Assembly: GCF_038069765.1 (NCBI RefSeq)
Contig: NZ_JBBPFS010000004.1
Location: 437,875 to 501,874 of the forward strand
Length of the DNA stretch: 64,000 bases
Origin: Arthrobacter_B sp038069765
GTDB lineage: Bacteria; Actinomycetota; Actinomycetes; Actinomycetales; Micrococcaceae
Direction: 5' to 3'
In this document: positions 41,955 to 50,577 of the stretch, piece by piece
Position numbering within the stretch: position 1 is the stretch's first letter
How the letters are laid out: every line of letters begins with the position of its first letter
The notes under the pieces: model-generated
Database searches by the model: none
The model's input: only the letters and a program-made list of their open reading frames with translations
Told to the model about the DNA's origin: nothing
Position numbers and translations under genes: made by a program

Positions 41955-42782
41955 ATGAGTCGTTTCCAACCACTTCATGAGGCTCGATCACACACCGGGC
42001 GCAGGCGGCTGCGAATTGCCGCCCGAGGCCTGCTGGGTGTGCTTCTGGCGATGCTGATGATCGCTCCGCTCGCTTCACCGGCGTCCGCCAGAATCGATTA
42101 TGTGCGGGAGGTGCCGGCCAACAATCCCTATGGCCCCAACACCGACATAGTCATCAGCCGGCTGGGGGAGGGCCAGTCGCTGACCGGAGCCCTGCCTCCG
42201 GTGGGGACCACCTGGCCGGTTGCGTCATATCCAACGTCCATTCCCTCGGGGTACCAGACCAACAACCCCGGCTTTGCCGGCGTCATCGTTACCGAGGACA
42301 TCAACGGCGAAACAACGGCACCCATGTACTGCATCGATATCCGCACCGAAACACGTGTCGGGATCGGCTATGAGAACGGCACCTGGGACGAAGCGACAGT
42401 GCCCAACATCGGGTACGTCAACCGGATTCTCAACTCGTACTACCCCATAGTGACGGAGCCGGAAGACGGCAGCAGTGAAAGCGTTACTGTCCAGACCACT
42501 CTGCCTGAGCCGGTTGCCGTGGCCGCCGGCAGCACTGTGGACCTGACGGTAACCAATGCCTACACCGCGGTGCCGGCTCCCACCCCCACCCCCACGCCTG
42601 CACCAACCCCCGCGCCGGAAAAGCCGGAGCGGCCGGAGAAGCCCGGAAAGTCGGGGAAGCTCCCCAAGACCGGCAGCGACGGAACGGCCCTGGCCGTGTC
42701 CGCCGGAGTCGGAGCCCTGGGGCTGGGCGGGCTGCTCCTCCTCGCGGCAAAGCGGCGCCGCGGATCCGGTGAGGATCTGTAA
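41955..42782 (+). CDS. LPXTG surface protein with shortened thioester domain
   Basis: 275 aa. Signal peptide with a long charged start (about residues 1-45, cleavage near SASA), then residues 45-165 of a thioester domain, including TTAPMYCIDIRTETRVGIGY with the thioester Cys. The rest of that domain, with the Gln that should cross-link to the Cys, is missing: the sequence jumps after NRILNSYYPIV to an Ig-like/adhesin strand (TVDLTVTNAYTAV), a Pro/Thr and Glu/Lys/Pro-rich spacer, LPKTG, a hydrophobic segment and KRRR. Cell-wall anchoring by a sortase is expected, thioester chemistry is not. Confidence 0.8.
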   Translation: MSRFQPLHEARSHTGRRRLRIAARGLLGVLLAMLMIAPLASPASARIDYVREVPANNPYGPNTDIVISRLGEGQSLTGALPPVGTTWPVASYPTSIPSGYQTNNPGFAGVIVTEDINGETTAPMYCIDIRTETRVGIGYENGTWDEATVPNIGYVNRILNSYYPIVTEPEDGSSESVTVQTTLPEPVAVAAGSTVDLTVTNAYTAVPAPTPTPTPAPTPAPEKPERPEKPGKSGKLPKTGSDGTALAVSAGVGALGLGGLLLLAAKRRRGSGEDL

Positions 42783-42794
42783 ACGGGATCCCCG

Positions 42795-42853
42795 AGCTTT
42801 ACGCCCGGGCTGCGGACACCTCCTCGCGGGTGTCGGCAGCCCGGGCGTAAGCT
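42795..42853. repeat. Long GC-rich inverted repeat
   Basis: An inverted repeat of about 27 nt per arm with two mismatches, just after the LPXTG gene stop and before the CoA-binding gene. No T run follows. Probably a transcription terminator or 3' mRNA hairpin. Confidence 0.65.
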
Positions 42854-42889
42854 GGAGCCCCCTTTACGGTTTCCATCGAAGGACGGCAC

Positions 42890-43318
42890 ATGGCAGTTGA
42901 CGGCGCACACGTAAATGACCCGGCGGTAGTCGAACGCCTGCTTCGGCAGAAGGGCCGGTGGGCCGTCGTCGGGCTCTCCAATAACCCCATGCGCACGGCA
43001 GTGGGCGTATCGAAGTACGTCCAGGATCATCTCGGCATGGAGATTATTCCGGTCAGTCTCAAGGGCGACGATGTCCACGGCAACAAGGGCTACCGGCGGC
43101 TCAGCGAAATCCCGGGCCCGATCGACGTCGTCGACTGCTTTGTAAACTCCGCCCGGGTGGGCGATGTGGTGGACCAGGCCATCGCCGTCGGGGCGAAAGC
43201 CGTGTGGTTGCAGCTCGGCGTCATTGACGAGGCAGCCGCCCGCCGCGCAGCCGATGCCGGCCTGGACGTCGTGATGGACACCTGCCCCGTCATTGAGGCT
43301 CCACACTACGGCTTGTGA
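42890..43318 (+). CDS. CoA-binding domain protein (YccU-like), second copy
   Basis: 142 aa, ATG at 42890 with GAAGGAC upstream. WAVVGLSNNPMRTAVGVSKY, EIIPVSLKGDDVHGNKGYRR, IPGPIDVVDCFVNSARVGDV and KAVWLQLGVIDEAAARRAAD give a complete small CoA_binding Rossmann domain, including the conserved VMDTCPVIE near the C-terminus. Similar in design to the product of 28837-29343. Reaction unknown. Confidence 0.88.
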   Translation: MAVDGAHVNDPAVVERLLRQKGRWAVVGLSNNPMRTAVGVSKYVQDHLGMEIIPVSLKGDDVHGNKGYRRLSEIPGPIDVVDCFVNSARVGDVVDQAIAVGAKAVWLQLGVIDEAAARRAADAGLDVVMDTCPVIEAPHYGL

Positions 43319-43324
43319 GCGTTC

Positions 43325-44194
43325 CTACAGCTTGGCGAACCGCGCCCGCAGGATCCCCGTGTAGAGGCCGTAGCAAATCAGCCCCGCGCCCACCGCGCCC
43401 AGTGCCAGCCAGCCGAAAGGCTGCTCGCGCAGGGCGTGCAGGGCGCCGTCGAGGCCGCTGGAACGTTCCGGATCGGCGGTGGCGGCTGCAACCATCACCA
43501 GCACTCCAAGAATGGCCAGGGAAATTCCCTTGGCAACGAATCCCAGCACGCCCGTGACCGTAACCGCCCGGTTCCATGTTCCCGGCGGAACGGCGCGGAG
43601 GTCATTGCGGAACCGGCGGCTGGCGCCCTTGAACACAAAGTAGCCGCCGACGACGACAATTCCCAGGCCGACCAGGCCCAGCAGCAGCGCCCCGGCAGGC
43701 TGGGCCATAAGCCGGGCACTCCAACTGGAGGAACTCTCACCGCTGTCCGTTCCGCCGCCGAGGGCGAAAGAACCAAAGGTCGAGCCGATGGCGCCGTAGG
43801 CAATGGCCTGCCCGGCGGCCGAGCCGCGCATCTTCCACAGGTCCTTGCCCTTTAGCCCGCCGCCCTCCAGCCAGATCCGCGAAAGCTGGAAGAGGGCCAG
43901 GGTGAGGCAGCCCAGGAAGCAGATCCAGAGCAGGATCAAGCAGCCGGGCTGCCCGGCCAGCGCCGCCACCGCACCGGAGGAATCGGCGTCGCCGCTGCCG
44001 CCTGACGCGATCTGCAGTGCAATGACCCCGATGAGCAGATGCAGCAGCCCGCTTGCGACGTATCCCATGCGGGCCGCGCGTTCAAAGCCCTTGGAATCGG
44101 CAGCCTTCGCCGCGGCCGAGGCCAGCCTGTCCCCGTGTCCTGTGCGAGCCAAAGTGTCCTCCGTGAGTGAATGAGCGAGTGAGGCGCACGCCAT
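43325..44194 (-). CDS. DUF1206 family membrane protein
   Basis: 289 aa. Three repeats of a two-helix unit with FERAARMGYVASGLLHLLIG, GQAIAYGAIGSTFGSFAL and TGVLGFVAKGISLAILGVLV, the pattern of DUF1206 (three tandem copies, six hydrophobic segments). Actinobacterial integral membrane protein of unknown function. Start at 44194 is the first available ATG; a later start is possible. Convergent with the CoA-binding gene, 6 bp away. Confidence 0.85.
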   Translation of the reverse strand: MACASLAHSLTEDTLARTGHGDRLASAAAKAADSKGFERAARMGYVASGLLHLLIGVIALQIASGGSGDADSSGAVAALAGQPGCLILLWICFLGCLTLALFQLSRIWLEGGGLKGKDLWKMRGSAAGQAIAYGAIGSTFGSFALGGGTDSGESSSSWSARLMAQPAGALLLGLVGLGIVVVGGYFVFKGASRRFRNDLRAVPPGTWNRAVTVTGVLGFVAKGISLAILGVLVMVAAATADPERSSGLDGALHALREQPFGWLALGAVGAGLICYGLYTGILRARFAKL

Positions 44195-44276
44195 GGCATG
44201 CGCCGGTTAGGGTTGTGGGTTCCTTCCATCCTGTCACCTGTGGCGCCGCCGCGCGGCGTCGGACTAGGCTCGGAGG

Positions 44277-44663
44277 ATGGATGCGGCAGCGGTAAGGCGG
44301 GTGTGCCTGCAGTTCCCGGGCACCTATGAGGACTTTCCGTTCGGGCCCGATGCCTCCGTGTTCAAGGTCCAGGCATCGGGCGGCAAAGCGAAAATGTTTG
44401 CCCTGTGCTGGCTGGACGGCTCGCCGCTGACCATCAGCCTCAAGTGTGAACCGGAGCTGGCTGTCCAGCTGCGCGCCGCCCATCCCCAGATCAACGGGGC
44501 GTGGCACATGAACAAGAAGCACTGGAACTCTGTGCGCCTCGACGACGGATTCGCTCCGGACCTGGTGCAGGACCTCGTCGAGGATTCCTATGATCTGGTG
44601 GTGGCCTCGCTGCCGCGGCGGGACCGGGAGTCGCTGATGTGGAAAGGACTGGCCGGCGGATGA
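44277..44663 (+). CDS. MmcQ/YjbR family protein
   Basis: 128 aa. FPGTYEDFPFGPDASVFKVQ, MFALCWLDGSPLTISLKCEP and INGAWHMNKKHWNSVRLDDG are the hallmark blocks of YjbR/MmcQ, CyaY-like fold proteins sometimes described as DNA-binding. TAGGCT ends 6 nt before the ATG, so the mRNA is probably leaderless. The stop overlaps the next ATG (ATGA). Confidence 0.9.
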   Translation: MDAAAVRRVCLQFPGTYEDFPFGPDASVFKVQASGGKAKMFALCWLDGSPLTISLKCEPELAVQLRAAHPQINGAWHMNKKHWNSVRLDDGFAPDLVQDLVEDSYDLVVASLPRRDRESLMWKGLAGG

Positions 44664-45229
44664 GCCGGTCCCTGACCTACCCGGACTCCGGCTACACCCG
44701 CCGGCCCTATCCGCAGCCGCTGACGCACCGCTGGCCCGAGGGGTACCGGCTGGTGCTGCGCCGGGAGAAGCTGAGCGTTCCGGATCCGGCGGCGGGATTC
44801 CTGAGGCTGGCCAACGGCATCCTGGACTGGGATCTGCACCGGCTGTCCGGGCTGCGCGTCGCTGCCTCCACACCCCGCGCGGCTCCCGGCGTGGAGATGT
44901 CTTCCGGCGTTGGGCTGGGGCCGCTGCGCTACTTCGCGCCGTGCCGGGTTTTGTGGGCCGAAGAACCCGCAGTCGACGACGCCGGGGCTCCCGTTCCGGG
45001 CCAGCGTGCCGGTTTTGGCTACGGGACGCTGAAGGGGCACCCGGAGCAGGGCGAAGAAGGCTTTTATGCCGAACTGGACGGGGACGGCCAGCTCATCTTT
45101 CGGCTGGCGGCCTACAGCCGGCCGGCCAACCGGCTGATTGCCGCCGGAGATTTCGCCAACCGCGCCGTGCAGCAGTTCATCACCCGGCGCTATCTCGCGG
45201 CAGCCTACTCGTTGGCTTCGGGAAGCTGA
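44660..45229 (+). CDS. DUF1990 family protein
   Basis: 189 aa from ATG at 44660, coupled to the YjbR gene by a 4-nt overlap. FLRLANGILDWDLHRLSGLR, FGYGTLKGHPEQGEEGFYAE and IFRLAAYSRPANRLIAAGDF are DUF1990 signatures (SRPBCC/START-like fold). Function unknown. Its 3' end overlaps the convergent GNAT gene by 25 bp. Confidence 0.87.
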   Translation: MSRSLTYPDSGYTRRPYPQPLTHRWPEGYRLVLRREKLSVPDPAAGFLRLANGILDWDLHRLSGLRVAASTPRAAPGVEMSSGVGLGPLRYFAPCRVLWAEEPAVDDAGAPVPGQRAGFGYGTLKGHPEQGEEGFYAELDGDGQLIFRLAAYSRPANRLIAAGDFANRAVQQFITRRYLAAAYSLASGS

Positions 45230-45798
45230 GCTGCCTGAAGGATGAAGCCAAGGCCCAGGCCCGGAGTTTCCACCGGGAGGAATCCGGCCGTGAGCAGCAG
45301 CGCCTGGGACGCGGCGTTTTCCGGCTCCGTGTACGCAATGACCCGTGACACCGCAGCCTGGTCCAGGGCATGCCGGGCCAGTGCGGTAAGGGCCTCAGTG
45401 GCGTAGCCCTGCCCGCGCCGGGACGGCACCACGCTGTAGCTGACCTCAACGTCTCCGTCTTCGGGCAGCAGCAGGAATCCGATGGTGCCCACTACTTGGC
45501 CGGTTGCGTTTTCCCGGATGAGCCGGGTGCTCAGGGCGTCTTCCACGGTGTTCAGGCCCGCCTCGAAAAACTGCCGGGCGGCGTCGTGGTCTGTGGGCTG
45601 CGGGAAGTCCGGGGCCCAGTCCGGCAGCCGGGACTGGATGATCAGGGCGTCCAGCTCGGCGGTGGTGATGGGAGACAGCCGCAGCCGGTCGGTGGAGAGT
45701 CCGGCGGGAAGGCCGGTGGCCGGCGTGGGGCGTTCCGCGGCCGATGCTGTGTCGTCAGGGGTCAAGGTCACTGAGTAATTGTGCCTGCCCGATTTCAT
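45205..45798 (-). CDS. GNAT-family N-acetyltransferase
   Basis: 197 aa from ATG at 45798. Core motifs LSTDRLRLSPITTAELDALI at the start of the domain, VVGTIGFLLLPEDGDVEVSY and the acetyl-CoA loop VPSRRGQGYATEALTALARH identify a RimJ/RimL-like enzyme. Acetyl acceptor unknown. The upstream open frame runs into the palindrome at 45868 and is not used. Confidence 0.87.
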   Translation of the reverse strand: MKSGRHNYSVTLTPDDTASAAERPTPATGLPAGLSTDRLRLSPITTAELDALIIQSRLPDWAPDFPQPTDHDAARQFFEAGLNTVEDALSTRLIRENATGQVVGTIGFLLLPEDGDVEVSYSVVPSRRGQGYATEALTALARHALDQAAVSRVIAYTEPENAASQALLLTAGFLPVETPGLGLGFILQAAQLPEANE

Positions 45799-45867
45799 TT
45801 TGCCGCTATTTGGTGAGCAACATCTTTTCGCGTCCCGTCCCGTCCCGTCGCGTCCGCCCCTCCCCCG

Positions 45868-45922
45868 CGAACTGGCAGAAACTGCGCTTCCCAGCTCTGA
45901 AACGTGCACTTTCTGCCAGTTC
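45868..45922. repeat. Imperfect 55-bp palindrome, left flank of the endonuclease-domain gene
   Basis: Arms of about 22 bp (CGAACTGGCAGAAACTGCGC and its near-complement) match at about 17 positions around a small centre containing CAGCTCTG. Sits between divergent genes starting at 45798 and 45979. It shares the GGCAGAAA-TGCG arm and the CTGA-type centre with the palindrome at 46939. Confidence 0.88.
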
Positions 45923-45978
45923 GGCGGAGGGTGTGGATAGCGGCTGCAGAGGAAATGCGAAAGGGCCATTCTTCTGGC

Positions 45979-46971
45979 ATGCGTATTCCCGAGCCATTGC
46001 CCTCTGGGTTCTCCACCGACCCTTTCACCGTCAGCGAGGCAGACGCGTCCGGCGTTTCCCGCGGCCGGCTGCGGCACGCCCGGATTATTCGCCTGAGCAG
46101 GTCCATCCGGTGGGTGGATTCCCGGGACCTTGCGGATCTGCAGAGCATGCCCCCGCACCGCCGCTACCGGGCTTACACACAGGTGACCCCCTATTCCGTT
46201 GCCTCCCATGACTCCGCGGCCGAAGTGTGGGAATTTCCGATGCTGTCCTTCGCAGACGACGGCAAGCTGCACATCACGCGGCTGACCGGTATGTCTCCGC
46301 AACGGCGTGGTGGGGTCAGCGGCCATACCGGACAAATGTTCGCGGGGGAGATCTGTGTCGTGGATGGCCTGTCGCTGACCGCGAGGGAGCGGACCTGGCT
46401 TGATCTGGCCCAGCGGCTAACCGTCGCGGATCTGACGGTCATAACCGACTACCTGATCCGCATTCCCCGCCCCGAGTATGAAAACAGAACGACGCCGTAT
46501 GCCACCAAGGAGTCTCTGCAGGCGGTTATCGACCGGCACAGCGGCAAACGGGGGATCCGTAAGGCCAGGCTTGCGTTGGAGCTGAGCCGGATCGGAGCGG
46601 ATTCGCCGCCGGAAACGCTGCTTCGGCTGGCGTTGGCGGACGCCGGGCTGCCGGAACCGCTGGTGAATACACCGATTCTCGATGCCTTCGGCAATCCGCA
46701 CCATCGGCCGGACCTTTCCTACCCCGATTACCGGGTGGCCGTGGAATATGAGGGTGCGGGACACTCCGAACCCGGTCAGGTGGAGCGGGACATCAGCCGT
46801 GAGGAACGGACTCGGACCCTGGGCTGGACTGAGGTTAGAATCTCGCGCCGGCACATGGCCGACGACGGCGGTGCGGCCGTGAGCAAGGTCCGGTCGGCGT
46901 TGATTGCTGCCGGCTGGCGCCTCGATTCCCCGTACCGCCGAGATGGCAGAAAGTGCGTCTCTCAGAGCTGA
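45979..46971 (+). CDS. Protein with AbiEi-like N-terminus and DUF559-like endonuclease domain
   Basis: 330 aa from ATG at 45979 (ATG at 45955 is an alternative). The N-terminal 60 residues (DPFTVSEADASGVSRGRLRH then RIIRLSRSIRW) are a winged-helix-like segment as in AbiEi antitoxin-like proteins. The C-terminal 100 residues hold HHRPDLSYPDYRVAVEYEGA and RDISREERTRTLGWTEVRIS, the DUF559/VSR-like PD-(D/E)XK core (Asp, then ExE-like). Such two-part proteins are common and multi-copy in actinobacteria, with no proven activity. The last codons and stop lie inside the palindrome at 46939-46994. Confidence 0.78.
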   Translation: MRIPEPLPSGFSTDPFTVSEADASGVSRGRLRHARIIRLSRSIRWVDSRDLADLQSMPPHRRYRAYTQVTPYSVASHDSAAEVWEFPMLSFADDGKLHITRLTGMSPQRRGGVSGHTGQMFAGEICVVDGLSLTARERTWLDLAQRLTVADLTVITDYLIRIPRPEYENRTTPYATKESLQAVIDRHSGKRGIRKARLALELSRIGADSPPETLLRLALADAGLPEPLVNTPILDAFGNPHHRPDLSYPDYRVAVEYEGAGHSEPGQVERDISREERTRTLGWTEVRISRRHMADDGGAAVSKVRSALIAAGWRLDSPYRRDGRKCVSQS

Positions 46972-46994
46972 GAAGCGCACCTTCTGCCATCTCG
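46939..46994. repeat. 56-bp palindrome, right flank of the endonuclease-domain gene
   Basis: Arms of 27 nt (46939-46965 and 46968-46994) match at 24 positions around a 2-nt centre. The endonuclease-domain gene stops at 46969-46971, in the middle of it. purL ends 16 bp further on, so the palindrome could act as a hairpin for both convergent transcripts. Confidence 0.92.
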
Positions 46995-47009
46995 CGGGAT
47001 GGGAGGTGG

Positions 47010-49316
47010 CTAGCCGAAGTGCTTCGGCAGGGTCCCCTCGTGGGCTTCCTTCAGCTCGGACAGCGGCAGCGAGAAGTGGCCCTGGAAATCCAGGGCGCCG
47101 ATCTCGGTGTCCACCACGCCGATCCGCATGTGGGCGTAGCCGCGGGCACCGCACATGTCCTTGAAACGGACCTCTTCGCTGCGGGCCACGGACACCACGG
47201 CCCGGGACTGCGACTCGGAGAACAGCATGGTGAACAGGTCCACGCCGTCACGCTCGCAGACTTCATCCAGCCCGATCCGGGCGCCGACGCCGAAGCGGAG
47301 CGCCATTTCGGACAGGGCAGCGGCCAGGCCGCCCTCGGACAGGTCATGTGCGGCGTCGATCATGCCGTCGCGGGAGGCGTTGACCAGCAGTTCGCCGAGC
47401 AGCTTCTCCCTTTTCAGGTCCACCGCCGGCGGCCGGCCGCCCAGGTGCCCGCGAAGGTTCGCGAATTCCGAGCCGTCCAGTTCGTCCTTGGTGACGCCCA
47501 TCAGGTAAATGGCCTGGCCGTCTTCACGCCAGCCCGACGGCGTGCGGCGCGCGACGTCGTCGAACACTCCCAGCACGCCGACCACGGGGGTCGGGTGGAT
47601 GGCGACGCCGCCGGTCTGGTTGTACAGCGAGACGTTGCCGCCGGTGACCGGGATGCCCAGCTCCTGGCAGCCGTCGGCCAAACCGCGGACGGCTTCGGCG
47701 AACTGCCACATGACCTCGGGGTCTTCGGGGGAGCCGAAGTTCAGGCAGTCGGAGACGGCCAGCGGTGTTGCGCCCGACGTGGCGACGTTGCGGTAGGACT
47801 CGGCCAGGGCCAGGCGGGCGCCCTCATACGGATCCAGGTAGGTGTAGCGGCCGTTGGCATCTGTGGAGATGGCCACGCCCAGCCCGGTGGTTTCATCCAC
47901 GCGGATCACGCCGGCGTCGTCGGGCATGGCCAGCGCGGTGTTGCCCTGCACATAGCGGTCAAACTGGTTGGTGACCCAGGACTTGTCACACAGGTTCGGC
48001 GAGGCCATCAGTTCCAGCATGGCCTTCTTGACCGCTTCGCTGCCGAACGGACGGGCCCCGGCGAAGGAATCCGCCTGCAGCTTGTCCTGCCACTCGGGGC
48101 GGTGGAACGGGCGGTGGTAGACCGGTCCTTCGTGCGCAACCGTCTTGGGGTCGACGTCGACAATGGTCTCGCCGGCCCAGTCGATGACCAGCCGGCCGGT
48201 GCCGGTGACCTCGCCGAGCCAGGAGTACTCCACGTTCCACTTGGCCATGATCGCTTCAAACGCCTCGACGTTCTCCGGCGTCACTACGGCCATCATGCGT
48301 TCCTGCGACTCGGACATCAGGATTTCGCCCGGGGTCAGAGTGGGATCGCGCAGCAGCACCTTGGTCAGCTCCACGTGCATGCCGCCGTCGCCGTTGGAGG
48401 CAAGCTCCGACGTCGCGCAGGAAATGCCGGCCGCGCCCAGGTCCTGGATGCCCTCCACCACGGAGGCCTTGAACAGTTCCAGGCAGCACTCGATGAGCAC
48501 CTTCTCGGCGAACGGGTCACCCACCTGCACGGCGGGGCGCTTGGAGGGCTTGGTGGAGTCGAAGGACTCCGACGCGAGCACGGAGGCGCCGCCGATGCCG
48601 TCACCGCCGGTGCGCGCACCGAAGAGAACCACCTTGTTGCCGGTGCCGGAGGCGTTGGCCAGGCGGATGTCCTCGTGGCGCATGACGCCCACGGCCAGGG
48701 CGTTGACCAGCGGGTTGCCCTGGTACACGGAGTCGAAGACCAGCTCGCCGCCGATGTTGGGCAGGCCGAGCGAGTTGCCGTAGCCGCCGATGCCGGAGAC
48801 TATCCCGTGCACCAGCCGGGCGGTGTCGGGATGGTCGATCGCACCGAAGCGCAGCGGATCCATCACGGCCACCGGACGGGCACCCATGGAGATGATGTCG
48901 CGGACAATGCCGCCGACGCCGGTCGCGGCACCCTGGTAGGGCTCCACGAAGGAGGGGTGGTTGTGGGATTCAACCTTGAAGGTCACGGCCCAGCCCTCGC
49001 CGATGTCGACGACGCCGGCGTTCTCGCCGATGCCGACCAGCAGGTGTTCCTTCATCTTGTCGGTGACTTTTTCACCGAACTGGGACAGGTGCACCTTGGA
49101 GGACTTGTAGGAGCAGTGCTCGGACCACATGACCGAGTACATGGCGAGTTCCGCCGCGGTGGGGCGCCGGCCCAGGATTTCGACAACGCGGTTGAACTCG
49201 TCTTCCTTCAGGCCCAGTTCGGCCCAGGGAAGCTCGGTGTCGGGGGTCGCGGCGGCGTGTTCAACCGTGTCGATGCGGAACTTCTTCGCCTCGGTGGAGG
49301 CTGCGGAAACGGTCAT
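47010..49316 (-). CDS. purL: Phosphoribosylformylglycinamidine synthase subunit PurL
   Basis: 768 aa, the size of small-type PurL, which works with PurS and PurQ. Includes ELAMYSVMWSEHCSYKSSKV, FKVESHNHPSFVEPYQGAAT, LFGARTGGDGIGGASVLASE and VTGGNVSLYNQTGGVAIHPT. Uses ATP and ammonia passed on by PurQ to convert FGAR to FGAM. Its start adjoins the purQ stop directly. Third gene of purS-purQ-purL. Confidence 0.97.
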   Translation of the reverse strand: MTVSAASTEAKKFRIDTVEHAAATPDTELPWAELGLKEDEFNRVVEILGRRPTAAELAMYSVMWSEHCSYKSSKVHLSQFGEKVTDKMKEHLLVGIGENAGVVDIGEGWAVTFKVESHNHPSFVEPYQGAATGVGGIVRDIISMGARPVAVMDPLRFGAIDHPDTARLVHGIVSGIGGYGNSLGLPNIGGELVFDSVYQGNPLVNALAVGVMRHEDIRLANASGTGNKVVLFGARTGGDGIGGASVLASESFDSTKPSKRPAVQVGDPFAEKVLIECCLELFKASVVEGIQDLGAAGISCATSELASNGDGGMHVELTKVLLRDPTLTPGEILMSESQERMMAVVTPENVEAFEAIMAKWNVEYSWLGEVTGTGRLVIDWAGETIVDVDPKTVAHEGPVYHRPFHRPEWQDKLQADSFAGARPFGSEAVKKAMLELMASPNLCDKSWVTNQFDRYVQGNTALAMPDDAGVIRVDETTGLGVAISTDANGRYTYLDPYEGARLALAESYRNVATSGATPLAVSDCLNFGSPEDPEVMWQFAEAVRGLADGCQELGIPVTGGNVSLYNQTGGVAIHPTPVVGVLGVFDDVARRTPSGWREDGQAIYLMGVTKDELDGSEFANLRGHLGGRPPAVDLKREKLLGELLVNASRDGMIDAAHDLSEGGLAAALSEMALRFGVGARIGLDEVCERDGVDLFTMLFSESQSRAVVSVARSEEVRFKDMCGARGYAHMRIGVVDTEIGALDFQGHFSLPLSELKEAHEGTLPKHFG

Positions 49317-50090
49317 TTATTTGCCTCCGGCAACGAGCGAGGTGAGTACTGAGGTGAACATGCCCAGGCCGTCGGTGCCGTAGCCCAGCCCGACCTCGCC
49401 GTAGGCCGAGGAATCCGGCCCGAAACCGGCCTCGACGGCATGTTCGGGGTGCGGCATGAGGCCGACGACGTTCCCGGCGGCGTTGGAAATGCCGGCAATG
49501 TTTCGGCGTGAGCCGTTCGGGTTGGCGCCGTCGTAGCGGAACACCACGCGGCCTTCGCCCTCGAGCTCATCCAGGGTTTTTTCGTCGGCGACGTACTGGC
49601 CGTCCTGGTTCTTCAGCGGAATGACCATGCCGGAATCCTTGGCGTAGGCAGAGGTCCAGGCCGTGGTGTTGTTTTCCACGCGCAGCAGCTGGTCCGCGCA
49701 GGAGAACTTCAGGTGGTTGTTCTTGATCATGGAACCGGGCAGCAGGTGAGCCTCGGTGAGGATCTGGAAACCGTTGCAGATGCCCAGCACGGGCATGCCG
49801 GCCTTTGAAGCGTCCACCACTTTGTCCATCAGCGGGGCGAAGCGGGCAATGGCTCCGGCACGCAGATAGTCGCCGTAGGAAAAGCCGCCGGGAATGATGA
49901 CGGCGTCCACGGACTGCAGGTTGGCTTCGTTGTGCCAGAGGCCGACGGCGGTGCCGCCGGCGAGGGTGACCGCACGGGCGGCGTCGCGGTCGTCAAGGGT
50001 GCCGGGAAAGGTGATGATGCCGATCCGGACGGCCCGCAACGCGTCGTTGGCGGGCGCAGCGGCGAAATCGCCGATCAGGGGAGTGCTCAA
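49317..50090 (-). CDS. purQ: Phosphoribosylformylglycinamidine synthase subunit PurQ
   Basis: 257 aa. Class I glutamine amidotransferase: RIGIITFPGTLDDRDAARAV, IIPGGFSYGDYLRAGAIARF, MPVLGICNGFQILTEAHLLP (nucleophile Cys) and GLMPHPEHAVEA (catalytic His-x-Glu). Supplies ammonia to PurL. About 20 residues longer at the N-terminus than compact PurQ. Starts 2 bp after purS ends. Confidence 0.97.
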   Translation of the reverse strand: MSTPLIGDFAAAPANDALRAVRIGIITFPGTLDDRDAARAVTLAGGTAVGLWHNEANLQSVDAVIIPGGFSYGDYLRAGAIARFAPLMDKVVDASKAGMPVLGICNGFQILTEAHLLPGSMIKNNHLKFSCADQLLRVENNTTAWTSAYAKDSGMVIPLKNQDGQYVADEKTLDELEGEGRVVFRYDGANPNGSRRNIAGISNAAGNVVGLMPHPEHAVEAGFGPDSSAYGEVGLGYGTDGLGMFTSVLTSLVAGGK

Positions 50091-50092
50091 AA

Positions 50093-50347
50093 TCAGGCCT
50101 CCGAGATTACTTCAACGCGGGTGACGTCCTCGATGACGGGATTGGACAGCAGGGTGGCTGCTGCTGTGCGGGCCTGTTCGAGGATTTCTTCAGTGACGTC
50201 TCCGTCAACGGTCAGCTCGAACCGCTTGCCCTGCCGGACCCCGGTGAACCCGGTCAGGCCCAGCCGCGGAAGGGCACCGGCGATGGCCTTGCCCTGCGGA
50301 TCGAGGATTTCAGGTTTGGGCATGACGTCAACAACGATCCGGGGCAT
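50093..50347 (-). CDS. purS: Phosphoribosylformylglycinamidine synthase subunit PurS
   Basis: 84 aa from ATG at 50347. MPRIVVDVMPKPEILDPQGK, LGLTGFTGVRQGKRFELTVD and LLSNPVIEDVTRVEV are the PurS pattern. Small dimeric subunit that joins PurL and PurQ. The open frame further upstream lacks conserved residues. First gene of the purSQL operon; the promoter must lie between 50348 and 50485. Confidence 0.95.
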   Translation of the reverse strand: MPRIVVDVMPKPEILDPQGKAIAGALPRLGLTGFTGVRQGKRFELTVDGDVTEEILEQARTAAATLLSNPVIEDVTRVEVISEA

Positions 50348-50485
50348 CCGGGCAACTCCTGTGAGAGAAATGGGTGGCCGCGGACCCTGCCGTCTCACGC
50401 TGATTCAGCGCTCCGCGAGCTTGCGCTTTCATTCTAGCGGCGTTTCCCCCGGCCGTCTTTTCGTGTCGCCGGGCCATGGCTTAAA

Positions 50486-50529
50486 CGTCTTCGGGCCGTC
50501 ATCCAACTATGGATGACGGCCCGAAGACG
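50486..50529. terminator. Perfect 20-bp-stem hairpin upstream of purS
   Basis: Stem 50486-50505 with 50510-50529, 4-nt loop. On the minus strand it is followed by TTTAA and comes 49 bp after the stop of the gene at 50578, so it probably ends that transcript before the pur operon. Confidence 0.85.
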
Positions 50530-50577
50530 GATGTGCGGCGCCGGGCGGCGGCGGTGCTGGCCGCCGCCCGGAGGGGA

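Noticed and set aside
45825..45862. CGTCC-rich microrepeat as a separate element
   Set aside because: Short low-complexity run next to the palindrome; five imperfect 5-bp units are not enough to claim function.
46953..49352. 799-codon open frame antisense to purL
   Set aside because: Purely a mirror of purL third-position GC bias; begins inside the palindrome and has no recognisable domain.
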